Of a stretch of DNA of 64,000 nt, positions 10,235 through 18,390 are shown one piece after another. The stretch comes from Salinispora arenicola. Lineage in GTDB: Bacteria > Actinomycetota > Actinomycetes > Mycobacteriales > Micromonosporaceae. Every line of letters starts with the position of its first letter. Position 1 is the first letter of the stretch. A program made the translations under genes and the position numbers. The stretch is from NCBI RefSeq assembly GCF_006716065.1, contig NZ_VFOL01000001.1:4712001-4776000 (forward strand). Reading direction: 5' to 3'. The notes under the pieces are model-generated. The model made no database searches. It worked only from the letters and a program-made list of their open reading frames with translations, and was not told the DNA's origin.

Positions 10235-11187
10235 TCGCACGCCGCCTCACCCGGACAGCGCTTCTGGTTCTGGCGGCCACCGTGGTGGTTTTCGCCGCTA
10301 CCGAGGCGTTGCCGGGTGACGCGGCGTCCATCCGGAAGGCGGGTCGGGCCTCGCCCGAGCAAATCGCCCAGGCACGCGGACAACTCGGCTTGGACCAACC
10401 GCTAGTGGTGCGGTACCTACGGTGGCTGGGCGGGCTGCTCCAAGGAGACCTGGGTTCGTCGCTGAGCAGCGGCCGGCCGGTGAGTGACCTGCTCGGCCAA
10501 CGCCTGCCCGCGACCGCCGGCCTGGTCGGGATCGCGCTCGGAACCACGGTGCTGCTCACCGTGGCCGGCCTCATCGTCACGCAGCTGCGTCGGGGCCGGG
10601 GCGGAATGCTCGCCACCGGTCTCGCCGCAGTGCCCCAGGCCGTCTACGCGGCGGCGCTGGGCGCGCTGCTGTCCGCCACGTTGGGGTGGCTTCCGGCCGT
10701 CTCCCTGCTGCCACCGGGCGGCAATCCGTGGCAGGAGCCACAGACGCTCGTCCTGCCGGCGCTGACCCTGGCGCTGCCATCGGCCGCGTACGCCTGCACG
10801 CTGCTGCGTGGCGTGCTGACCGACGCCCTGCGCCGGCCGCACGTCGTCGACGCGTACCGCCGCGGCCTGCCGCCGATACTGGTGCTGCTGCGGCACGTCC
10901 TGCCGTTCCTGGTCGTACCGGCGTTGCAGGTTCTCGCGTTGACCGCCGGCTGGCTCGCCGCCGGGACTGCCCTGGTGGAGACGATCTACGGCTTTCCCGG
11001 CCTCGGCGGACTGCTCGTGTCGGCGGTGGCGGTGCGGGACGTACCGGTGGTGCAGGGCGCCGCCCTGGTACCCGTCGCGACCGTGCTGCTCGGGATGCTG
11101 CTCGCCGATCTCGCCGCCGCGGCAGTGCATCGAACCGGCCGTCCCGCCGCGGTGCGGCCGGCTCGGACGGCGGAGAGCACTCCGTGA
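10231..11187 (+). CDS. ABC transporter permease (DppB/NikB family)
   Basis: A 318-residue integral membrane protein with an N-terminal hydrophobic helix followed by several further transmembrane segments. The early region after TM1 has the family pattern (LPGDAASI, then SPEQIAQARGQLGLDQP and RYLRWLGGLLQGDLGSS), which is typical of DppB/OppB/NikB permeases. The start is a GTG sharing GTGA with the upstream stop. It would form the membrane pore with the next gene product for import of the ligand bound by the lipoprotein at 8681-10234. Confidence 0.9.
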   Translation: MIARRLTRTALLVLAATVVVFAATEALPGDAASIRKAGRASPEQIAQARGQLGLDQPLVVRYLRWLGGLLQGDLGSSLSSGRPVSDLLGQRLPATAGLVGIALGTTVLLTVAGLIVTQLRRGRGGMLATGLAAVPQAVYAAALGALLSATLGWLPAVSLLPPGGNPWQEPQTLVLPALTLALPSAAYACTLLRGVLTDALRRPHVVDAYRRGLPPILVLLRHVLPFLVVPALQVLALTAGWLAAGTALVETIYGFPGLGGLLVSAVAVRDVPVVQGAALVPVATVLLGMLLADLAAAAVHRTGRPAAVRPARTAESTP

Positions 11188-11981
11188 CGCGCATCCGCTG
11201 GAGCGCTGTCGCGCCGGTCACGGCGCTGGTGGTATTCACGGTGGCCCTGCTGGGTCGGTACCTCGCGCCGAACGACCCGGAACAGCCGGTGGCCGTGCCC
11301 TGGTCCGCCCCGTCCGCGCGGCTGCCGTTCGGTGCCGACGCGTTGGGCCGCGATGTGCTGTCCCGGGTGCTGGCCGGCGGCGCGAATCTGCTCGGGGTCG
11401 CCCTCACCGCTGCGGCGGCGGCTCTCCTGGTCGGAGTAGCGCTGGGGCTGGTAGCGGGCTGGTGGCCGAGGCGGGCGGGCCGCGTGGTGCGCTGGCTCGG
11501 CGATCTGTTGCTGGCGGTGCCCGCCCTGATCCTCGCCCTGGTACTGGCGGTGGCGCTACCGGGGGCAACGGCGGTGGTGGTCGCCTCCGTGCTCAGCGGC
11601 GCGCCGCTCACCGCCCGGGTCGTGGCCACCCAGTGCGCCACCGTCCGGGACAGCGGCTACCTGCACGCGGCCGTCGAACGGGGGGAACACGGGCTGGTCG
11701 TGCTGGTACGGGAACTCCTGCCGGCGTTGCGCGGCCTGGTGGCGGCTGACGCTGGACTACGGCTGATTACGGCGCTACAACTGGCCACCACGCTCGCAGT
11801 CCTCGGTTTCGGCCCACAGCCCCCGGATCCTGACTGGGCGTTGATGCTGAGCGAGAACCTACCCGGCGCCGCACTCAACCCCACCGCGCTGCTGGCGCCC
11901 GCCGTGCCGTTGGCGCTGTGCGCGTTGCTCTGCGCCGCTAGTGCGCACACCGCCACACGAGGGCGGGAAGGGGTGGCATGA
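11184..11981 (+). CDS. ABC transporter permease (DppC/NikC family)
   Basis: I chose the GTG at 11184, which shares GTGA with the previous stop and gives a 265-residue protein. Longer in-frame starts (to 10686) would run through the first permease gene and are rejected. The DppC signature FGADALGRDVLSRVL near residues 48-62 follows the first transmembrane helix, and at least four more hydrophobic helices follow. It is the second pore subunit of the Opp/Nik-type importer. The next gene starts at an ATG overlapping this stop by 4 bp. Confidence 0.88.
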   Translation: MTRIRWSAVAPVTALVVFTVALLGRYLAPNDPEQPVAVPWSAPSARLPFGADALGRDVLSRVLAGGANLLGVALTAAAAALLVGVALGLVAGWWPRRAGRVVRWLGDLLLAVPALILALVLAVALPGATAVVVASVLSGAPLTARVVATQCATVRDSGYLHAAVERGEHGLVVLVRELLPALRGLVAADAGLRLITALQLATTLAVLGFGPQPPDPDWALMLSENLPGAALNPTALLAPAVPLALCALLCAASAHTATRGREGVA

Positions 11982-13522
11982 GACAGCGCGTCGAGCACCC
12001 GGTCGAGTCCGCGACGTCCGGGCCGGAGCCCTTGGTGGTGACGGGACTGTCGGTGCGTCGGGTCGGCGACGGCCAACTCGTGTTGCCGGCCACGGACCTC
12101 CGGCTCGGCGCCGGTGAGGTCGTCGCGGTCATCGGAGCTTCCGGGACAGGCAAGAGCAGCCTGCTGCACGCTCTTATGGGGAGCCTGCCGACGGGTCTGC
12201 ACCGCGACGGGGGATTGGTGCGCTGGCGTGGCCGGACGATCCCGGAGGGCCGGGCGGCTCGCCGTTGGCGGCGGGCGCACTGCGGGTATGCGGGGCAGGA
12301 CCCGATCCTCGCGCTGAACCCGTTTTGGTCGGTCGCGCGTCTGGTGGGCGAACAGGTGAACGGTTCCCGACGGGACCGGGCACGGCGCGTCCGTGAGGTG
12401 TGTGACCTGCTCGGCCTGCACGCCGAACTTGCCAGCCGGCGGGGCGGCGAACTCTCCGGCGGCCAGGCTCAACGGGTCGCTCTAGCCCGCGCCTTGGCCG
12501 CCGAGCCGGACGTCCTGCTGCTCGACGAGCCGACCTCGGCCCTGGACGCGGCGACCCGGGAGATGATTGTCGAGGCGGTGCGGGCGCGGCGGGACGGCTG
12601 CACCCTGTTGGTGACCCACGACCCGTTTCTTGCTTCCGCCGCTGACCGGGTGGTGGACCTGGCGGCGCCCTCCACCGTGATGCGACCGTCCACCGCCACG
12701 CAGTCCACCGCGACGCGACCGTCCACCGCGACGTCGCCACCAGTGCGAAACTCGGCCGCCACACCCCCGGCGTCCGGCCCCCGCACCGCACCGCTTCTGG
12801 CCATACAAGGGCTGCGGGTGACCCGACCGGACGGCGCACCGCTGTTGGAAGACGTGCACCTGAACCTGGCCCATGGCTCGTGGACCGCAATTCTCGGCCC
12901 TTCCGGCAGTGGCAAGACGAGTCTGCTGTACGCCATCGTCGGTCGCCGTCCACGCCAATGCGGGCGACTGTTGCTGGGCGGGCATCCGCTGCCGGCCGAC
13001 GTACGGCAGCGCGACCGCGAGCAGCGACGCGCCGTCCAACTCGTCGGTCAGCATCCGGCTGGGGAGCTCAATCCGGCGTACCGGGTCGGCGCCGCCGTCG
13101 CCCGTCCGCTGGCGGTGCTGCATGGCCTGCGCCGCCATGACCGGGCCAGGGAAACCCTGCGTCTTCTCGGCTCGGTCGGGCTCACGGCCGAAATCGCACA
13201 CCGACGTCCACACGCGCTCTCCGGCGGTCAACGCCAACGGGTCGCGCTGGCCCGGGCCTTGGCCGCGCGGCCAAGGGTGCTGCTGCTTGACGAGCCGACC
13301 TCGGCGCTCGACCGAGCCTCCGCCGCCGTGGTGCTCGACCTGCTCGACGAGCTGCGGGATGACGGCCTGACCATCTTGTCGGTCACCCACGATCCCACCG
13401 TCGCGACCCGTGCCGACCGGGTCCTGCACGTCCACCACCGACGGCTCGTCGAGGGCCGCACCGATGGTCCACTGCCCCTCACCGACAACCGAACGGAGGA
13501 AAACCGGTGCCCGTTGAAGTGA
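11978..13522 (+). CDS. Fused double ABC ATPase (DppD-DppF type)
   Basis: This 514-residue protein holds two complete nucleotide-binding domains. The first has Walker A GASGTGKSS (about residue 53), signature LSGGQAQRVALARAL and Walker B LLLDEPTSALD. The second has GPSGSGKTS (about 307), LSGGQRQRVALARAL and the same Walker B. The linker between them (about residues 230-260) is a low-complexity stretch with repeated STAT units. The two ATPases of Opp/Nik systems are usually separate proteins, so this is a fusion. It powers the importer formed with the three preceding genes. Its 3' end overlaps the methyltransferase start by 16 bp. Confidence 0.9.
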   Translation: MRQRVEHPVESATSGPEPLVVTGLSVRRVGDGQLVLPATDLRLGAGEVVAVIGASGTGKSSLLHALMGSLPTGLHRDGGLVRWRGRTIPEGRAARRWRRAHCGYAGQDPILALNPFWSVARLVGEQVNGSRRDRARRVREVCDLLGLHAELASRRGGELSGGQAQRVALARALAAEPDVLLLDEPTSALDAATREMIVEAVRARRDGCTLLVTHDPFLASAADRVVDLAAPSTVMRPSTATQSTATRPSTATSPPVRNSAATPPASGPRTAPLLAIQGLRVTRPDGAPLLEDVHLNLAHGSWTAILGPSGSGKTSLLYAIVGRRPRQCGRLLLGGHPLPADVRQRDREQRRAVQLVGQHPAGELNPAYRVGAAVARPLAVLHGLRRHDRARETLRLLGSVGLTAEIAHRRPHALSGGQRQRVALARALAARPRVLLLDEPTSALDRASAAVVLDLLDELRDDGLTILSVTHDPTVATRADRVLHVHHRRLVEGRTDGPLPLTDNRTEENRCPLK

Positions 13523-14889
13523 CCGTCGATTCGATGGTGTCCATCGTCTCGGCGCATCCGTGGGTCGCCGATGCGCGCGCCACACCGGGCGATGTCATCA
13601 CGGTGTGGCCCGAGCCCGCCGCCACCCGCGCCGGCCCCGAACCAGGGCCCCTGCTGCGGGAGCACCTCGATCACTGGGCCGAGGTGTACGACTGGGTGTA
13701 CCAGGAGGCCGTCGGGCGACACTCGGACGACCTGGATCTGTCCGGCTGGCGTGCCTCGGACACCGGCGAGCCCTTGCCCATCGAACACATGCGGGAATGG
13801 CTGGCCTGCACTGTCGGCTTGGTTCTCGCCCAACGGCCGCGACGCGTCCTGGAGATCGGCTGCGGTACCGGGCTGCTTGCGCACCGCCTGCACCCGCACC
13901 TGCGCGGCTACCTGGGTACCGATGTGGCGCCTGCGGCGGTACATCGACTCGGGGAAGCAGACCTGCCCCGTACCGCGTTCGTCCAGGCCGCCGCACACGA
14001 GACCGCGACCGCCAGGGTGCGGGCGGCCATGGACGATGCCTTCGGCCAGGGCGTCACGCCGGACTGCGTGCTGCTGAACTCCGTCACCCAGTGCTTTCCC
14101 GGGCTCGGCTATCTGGCCGAGGTGCTGCGACAGGCGCTGGCCGTGGTGGCGGACGGGGGCACGGTAATCGTCGGCGACGTTCGGCACAGCGATCTCCTGA
14201 CCGCGCACTTCACCTGGCTGGAGCAGTCTCGCGATCCCGACGTCGGCGCAGACGACCTCCGAACCCGGATACGAGCGGCAATCGCGGCGGACGAGGAACT
14301 GTCATTTTCGCCCCGGGCCGTCGCGGCGGCGCTCACCGCGCAGGGGCGGCCGGTACGGGTGAGCCTGCACGCGCGCACCATGGAACAGGACACGGAGCTG
14401 ACCCGATACCGCTACGACATCGTCCTGCACGTCGGCGCCGGCGTGCCGGAGGTGCCCGCACCGGTCCGGAGGATCCCCTGGTCGGGGCAGGTCGGTGCAG
14501 ACCTCGCCGCGACGCTTCGGGCGGCGTCGGCCGACGATCCGATCGTCGTCTCCGGCATCCCCAACGCGTTGTTGTACGACGCGCCGACGGCGGCCACGCC
14601 CCACGCTCTCCGCCACGCCGTACGCGAACTGGACGCCGTGGTACTGCTCGACCCGCACGACCCCCGGCTGCTGGCCGTCGCCGCACCCGCCGCCGGTGGG
14701 CTCCTGGCCCTCGAGGACCTCGTCGGTAGCGGGCCGGCGACCGGGCCCGAGGCACACGAGCCACTCGCCGGCTTCGTACGCCGCCGGCTGCCCGAGGTGC
14801 TGCGTGACCACCTGCGGCGGCAGGTGCCGGGAACTCGACCACCCAGGATCGTGGTGGCCGACGACTCCGAACGCAGGGGAACACGGTGA
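13507..14889 (+). CDS. Stand-alone NRPS-type SAM methyltransferase
   Basis: The GTG start sits behind GGAGGA at 13495-13500, inside the ATPase gene. The 460-residue protein has the SAM loop LEIGCGTGLLAHRL at about residues 116-129 followed by YLGTD, and LLNSVTQCFP. This is the pattern of methyltransferase domains that are normally inserted in NRPS adenylation domains. The C-terminal tail, including VVSGIPNALL, resembles the small subdomain that follows such inserted MTs. It therefore looks like the MT of an HMWP2/HMWP1-like enzyme expressed as a separate protein, acting in trans on a carrier-bound thiazoline or chain carbon. N- versus C-methylation cannot be decided from sequence. Confidence 0.85.
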   Translation: MPVEVTVDSMVSIVSAHPWVADARATPGDVITVWPEPAATRAGPEPGPLLREHLDHWAEVYDWVYQEAVGRHSDDLDLSGWRASDTGEPLPIEHMREWLACTVGLVLAQRPRRVLEIGCGTGLLAHRLHPHLRGYLGTDVAPAAVHRLGEADLPRTAFVQAAAHETATARVRAAMDDAFGQGVTPDCVLLNSVTQCFPGLGYLAEVLRQALAVVADGGTVIVGDVRHSDLLTAHFTWLEQSRDPDVGADDLRTRIRAAIAADEELSFSPRAVAAALTAQGRPVRVSLHARTMEQDTELTRYRYDIVLHVGAGVPEVPAPVRRIPWSGQVGADLAATLRAASADDPIVVSGIPNALLYDAPTAATPHALRHAVRELDAVVLLDPHDPRLLAVAAPAAGGLLALEDLVGSGPATGPEAHEPLAGFVRRRLPEVLRDHLRRQVPGTRPPRIVVADDSERRGTR

Positions 14890-16301
14890 GCGGTCAGCCG
14901 GTCGACGCTGTGGTTGACCTGCCCGGGGTGAGCGCCTGGCAATGGGTTCCCGGCCCTGAACGGCCGACCTTGCTGGTCGCACCCGAGGCGCCCAGCACCG
15001 CCGGACGGACGACAGCGGGCGCGGAACAGACGTTCGTCGACGGGGCGACGGCAGCCGGGGACGCCGCCGTGGCCGGCGCCGACCTGTCCTCGCTTCCTCA
15101 ACTGAGCCGGCTGTTGGACGAGGTCGCCCTGCTCGCGATGGCTCGGGTGCTGCACCGGGCGCGGCTCTTCCGCGACGGCGCGAAACACGACACCGGACAG
15201 GTGCTGGACGTGTTGCGGGTCGCACCGCGACACGCCTGGATCGTGCGTCGATGGCTGTCCACGCTGGTAATCGAGGAAAGGCTCCGGTACGACCCGAGCA
15301 CCGGCCACCACCACGATCTCGTCGCGCCGGATCGCGTCGGGTACGCCCGTGCCCGGCGGGAGCTGGACGAGGCGCGTCGCGGCCTTGGCTACCCGCCGTC
15401 GATGACCCGTTTCTTCGTGGCCACGGCCGAACGGCTGCCGGCCCTGCTGCGGGACGAGGCCGGGGTGCAGGAGCTGCTGTTCCCGGACGGTTCCACCGAC
15501 ACCGCCGAGGGCAACTATCGGGACAACCTACCCAGCCGGTGGGTCAACCACGCGGCGGCCGCGCTGATCGCCGGCGGCACCCACAGCTCGGGTGGTCCAC
15601 TGCGGATCCTGGAGGTGGGCGCCGGGATCGGGGCGACCACTCGGCCGGTGCTCAACGCGCTGGCCGGCACCGAGCTGGACTACCTGTTCACCGATGTGTC
15701 GCGCTTCTTCCTCACGTCGGCGCGGACGCTCCTTGGGGACCGTCCGGGGTTGCGGTTCGGCCTGTTCGACATCAACCGACCGCCGCTCGGCCCGGAGTTC
15801 ACGCCCGGGTACCGAGATGTCATCCTGGCCGCGAACGTCCTCCACAACGCTCGCCACGTGGGCCGGGCGCTGGCCGCACTGCGGGAGCTGCTGTCCCCGG
15901 ACGGGCTGCTGGTGCTCGTCGAGTCCTGCCACGAGCACTACCAAGCGCTCACCTCCATGTACCTGCTCATGTCTCCATCCGCCGAGGAACAGCGCTGGTT
16001 CACCGACGTGCGATCCGGACAGGACCGGGTGTTCCTCAGCCCGGCCGAGTGGGTCGACCAGTTGGACGCGGCCGGCTTCGATCCGCTGCCGGTCCTGCCC
16101 GGCAACGGTCATCCGTTGGCTGACGCGGGACAGCGGGTGATCGCCGGCCGGGTCCGATCCAACCTCGCACGCCCGGATCCGGTGCTCGTCGAAGCGACCC
16201 TCGCGGCCCGGTTGCCGCCAAGTGATCGCCCCGAACGGATCCACGCCGTGGACCGTGTCATGTCCGCCCCGACCACTGTCCCGATGGGAGAACCTCGTTG
16301 A
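14886..16301 (+). CDS. Stand-alone PKS-type C-methyltransferase
   Basis: The 471-residue protein starts at a GTG overlapping the previous stop. The N-terminal half (about residues 60-220) is the helical lid seen in PKS C-methyltransferase domains. The SAM-binding core has ILEVGAGIGATT at about residue 240, YLFTDVS and ILAANVLHNAR. This matches the C-MT embedded between AT and KR in HMWP1, which that megasynthase here lacks. Inferred role: alpha-methylation, possibly gem-dimethylation, of the carrier-bound beta-ketoacyl intermediate in trans. It overlaps the next gene by 4 bp (TTGA). Confidence 0.87.
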   Translation: MSGQPVDAVVDLPGVSAWQWVPGPERPTLLVAPEAPSTAGRTTAGAEQTFVDGATAAGDAAVAGADLSSLPQLSRLLDEVALLAMARVLHRARLFRDGAKHDTGQVLDVLRVAPRHAWIVRRWLSTLVIEERLRYDPSTGHHHDLVAPDRVGYARARRELDEARRGLGYPPSMTRFFVATAERLPALLRDEAGVQELLFPDGSTDTAEGNYRDNLPSRWVNHAAAALIAGGTHSSGGPLRILEVGAGIGATTRPVLNALAGTELDYLFTDVSRFFLTSARTLLGDRPGLRFGLFDINRPPLGPEFTPGYRDVILAANVLHNARHVGRALAALRELLSPDGLLVLVESCHEHYQALTSMYLLMSPSAEEQRWFTDVRSGQDRVFLSPAEWVDQLDAAGFDPLPVLPGNGHPLADAGQRVIAGRVRSNLARPDPVLVEATLAARLPPSDRPERIHAVDRVMSAPTTVPMGEPR

Positions 16302-18310
16302 CCGACCCCGCCGATACCACCAGTCCGACCGCACTCGTCGATGCCGTGCGCGGTGTCTGGGCCGATGTCCTAGACGTCGACGTGACCGCCGTTCCGGGCG
16401 ATGCCAGCTTCCTCAGCCTCGGTGGCGATTCCGTCCTGACCGTCCGGATGGCGGCGCTGGTCCGACAACGGCTCGGGGTGGCCCTGGCTCTGGCCGACGT
16501 TCGCGTCGAACACAGTCCGGCCCAGTTGGCCGCCCTCATCCAGGAGCGCGGTACCGCCACGGGTGGCGTGCGCGCGCTGCCGCTGGACCTCAAGCGACGG
16601 GATGACCCGGAAGCCCCGTTCCCGCTTCTTCCGCTGCAACAGGGCTACTTCGTCGGCCAGCAGGATGGATGGGAGCTCTCCTACCGGTCGGCCCACCACT
16701 ACGTGGACATCGGCCTAGAGGACATCGAAACAGACGAGATCGCTGAGGCGTTGCAGGACGCGCTGGAGCGGCTCGCCGAGCACCAGGCGGTGCTGCGCGC
16801 GCGGATCCTGCCCGACGGACGGCAGCGGATCCTGCCCCTGGACGATCCGGAGGCGATCCCGGTGCTGCGGGTGACCGACCTCAGCACGGCTAGCGCGGAC
16901 GAGATCGCCGAAAGGCTGACTGCCATCCGTCGCGAGATGAGCACCGACGGCCCCGACCCGACCCGAGGATGCGGTCTGGACATGCGGCTGACCCTGCTTC
17001 CGGGGGCCAAGGCGCGGCTGCACTCCTCGACCAGCCTGATGATCGTCGACGGCTGGTCGTCGGGAGTCTTCTACCGCGACCTGTTCGCACTGGTCACCGA
17101 TCAGAACGCGATGCTCACACCGCTGGACGTCGACTTCGGTGACTACGCCGTGACCCTGGACGGACTGTCCGAGACCGAGTCGTGGCGGGCCGACCGTGAC
17201 TGGTGGTGGAATCGGCTCGACGACCTTCCGCTTCCCCCGGCCCTGCCACTGATCGCCGACCCGGCCGACGTCCGACCGGCCCTGATGGGTGCCCGGCAGG
17301 CGGTCCTGGACGCGGACCGTTGGGCAGCCCTACGGGAACACTGCAGTCGACATGGCGTCACCCCGTCTGCGGCCATGTTCGCCGTCTTCTCCACCGCGCT
17401 GGCCCGTGCCTGCGGACACCGCAGATTCCTGCTCAACACCCTGCAGCTGAACCGCCTCCCGCTGCACCCGGATGTGCCCCGGCTGGTTGGTGCCTTCTCC
17501 TCCACCATGCTCGTACCGGTGGAGCTGCCCCAGACGGCGACCTTCTCCGACCTCGCGGCTCGCGCCCAGCGCGACATCGGGGAGGCCATGGCGCACAACC
17601 TGGTGACCGGGGTGGAGGTCTCCCGCGAACTCGGACGGCGCCGTGACACCCGACGGCCGGTGGCTCCGGTGGTCTTCCAGAGCACGTTGGGGGTCGACGC
17701 CGCGCTCGGTAGCGAGGTGCCCCGAGCCGCCGGACCGTTGGGCTCGATCGACCTGTCCAGCCACTACCAGCAGCTACGGACGCCGCAGGTGGCGCTCGAG
17801 GTTCGGCTGTTCGAGCTACGCGACGAGCTGGTGGTCGTGTTCTCCCTGGTAGAGGAAATCTTCGACGCCTCGTACGTGGACCGGATGTTCGGGGAAGTCA
17901 TGGCCATGATCGAGTCACTGGTCGAGGCGGATCGCTGGTCCGCGCCGGTCGACCTGCCGGGCTTTCTGGACGCGCCCGAGCAGGGCCCCTCGCTTGCCCG
18001 CCTGTCCGTGCCGACCGGGTCGACCGGGACGGTCGACGAGCCTGGGCTGCCGCGCGACGATCTCGAACGGGCGATCGCGGATCACTGGGCGGTGCTGCTC
18101 GGCTGCGGAGTGCCGGACCGGGCCGCGAACTTCTTTGCGCTCGGCGGGGACTCGCTGCTCGCGGTACGGATGCTCGGAGCCCTCGCCCGGGAGAAGGTCG
18201 GGCGGGTGACGCCGCGTCGGTTCCTTGACCATCCCACTGTGGCGGGACTCGCCAGCGCTGTCCGTGAGCCGGCCGAAGCCGCCGGCCAGACCGTCGGCAT
18301 CGGATCGTGA
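16298..18310 (+). CDS. NRPS carrier-Cy-PCP protein with degenerate Cy domain
   Basis: A 670-residue protein starting at a TTG (GGGAG 7 nt upstream, TTGA overlap). Residues 10-80 are an ArCP/PCP-like carrier (Ser in GGDSVL, about residue 45). Residues 100-540 are a heterocyclization-type condensation domain, and 585-655 are a second carrier (Ser in GGDSLL). The order matches the ArCP-Cy start of PchE/HMWP2 but without an adenylation domain. The Cy domain is altered at three key places when compared with the Cy in 1933-8664. The first Asp of DxxxxD is Ser246 (SLMIVD), the FTS Thr is Gln461 (FQST), and the catalytic Asp of WLD is Glu501 (ALE). Inferred role: accept an aryl acid on the first carrier and join it to Cys on the second, perhaps without ring closure. 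A perfect hairpin terminator follows. Confidence 0.88.
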   Translation: MTDPADTTSPTALVDAVRGVWADVLDVDVTAVPGDASFLSLGGDSVLTVRMAALVRQRLGVALALADVRVEHSPAQLAALIQERGTATGGVRALPLDLKRRDDPEAPFPLLPLQQGYFVGQQDGWELSYRSAHHYVDIGLEDIETDEIAEALQDALERLAEHQAVLRARILPDGRQRILPLDDPEAIPVLRVTDLSTASADEIAERLTAIRREMSTDGPDPTRGCGLDMRLTLLPGAKARLHSSTSLMIVDGWSSGVFYRDLFALVTDQNAMLTPLDVDFGDYAVTLDGLSETESWRADRDWWWNRLDDLPLPPALPLIADPADVRPALMGARQAVLDADRWAALREHCSRHGVTPSAAMFAVFSTALARACGHRRFLLNTLQLNRLPLHPDVPRLVGAFSSTMLVPVELPQTATFSDLAARAQRDIGEAMAHNLVTGVEVSRELGRRRDTRRPVAPVVFQSTLGVDAALGSEVPRAAGPLGSIDLSSHYQQLRTPQVALEVRLFELRDELVVVFSLVEEIFDASYVDRMFGEVMAMIESLVEADRWSAPVDLPGFLDAPEQGPSLARLSVPTGSTGTVDEPGLPRDDLERAIADHWAVLLGCGVPDRAANFFALGGDSLLAVRMLGALAREKVGRVTPRRFLDHPTVAGLASAVREPAEAAGQTVGIGS

Positions 18311-18315
18311 ACGGA

Positions 18316-18346
18316 GCCGTGGCGGGGCAGGTTGCCCCGCCACGGC
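18316..18346. terminator. Perfect 14-bp hairpin between convergent genes
   Basis: Positions 18316-18329 pair perfectly with 18333-18346 around a 3-nt loop. No T-tract follows, as is common in actinomycetes. It lies between the NRPS operon end and the convergent flavoprotein gene, so it may end transcription from both sides. Confidence 0.75.
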
Positions 18347-18390
18347 TGTTCGGTCAGCCCGCCGTTCCACCGCTATGGCTGGTCCGCCGT

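Noticed and set aside
10686..11183. Long N-terminal extension of the second importer permease
   Set aside because: It would overlap the first permease by about 500 bp; the GTG at 11184 with GTGA overlap gives a normal DppC length.
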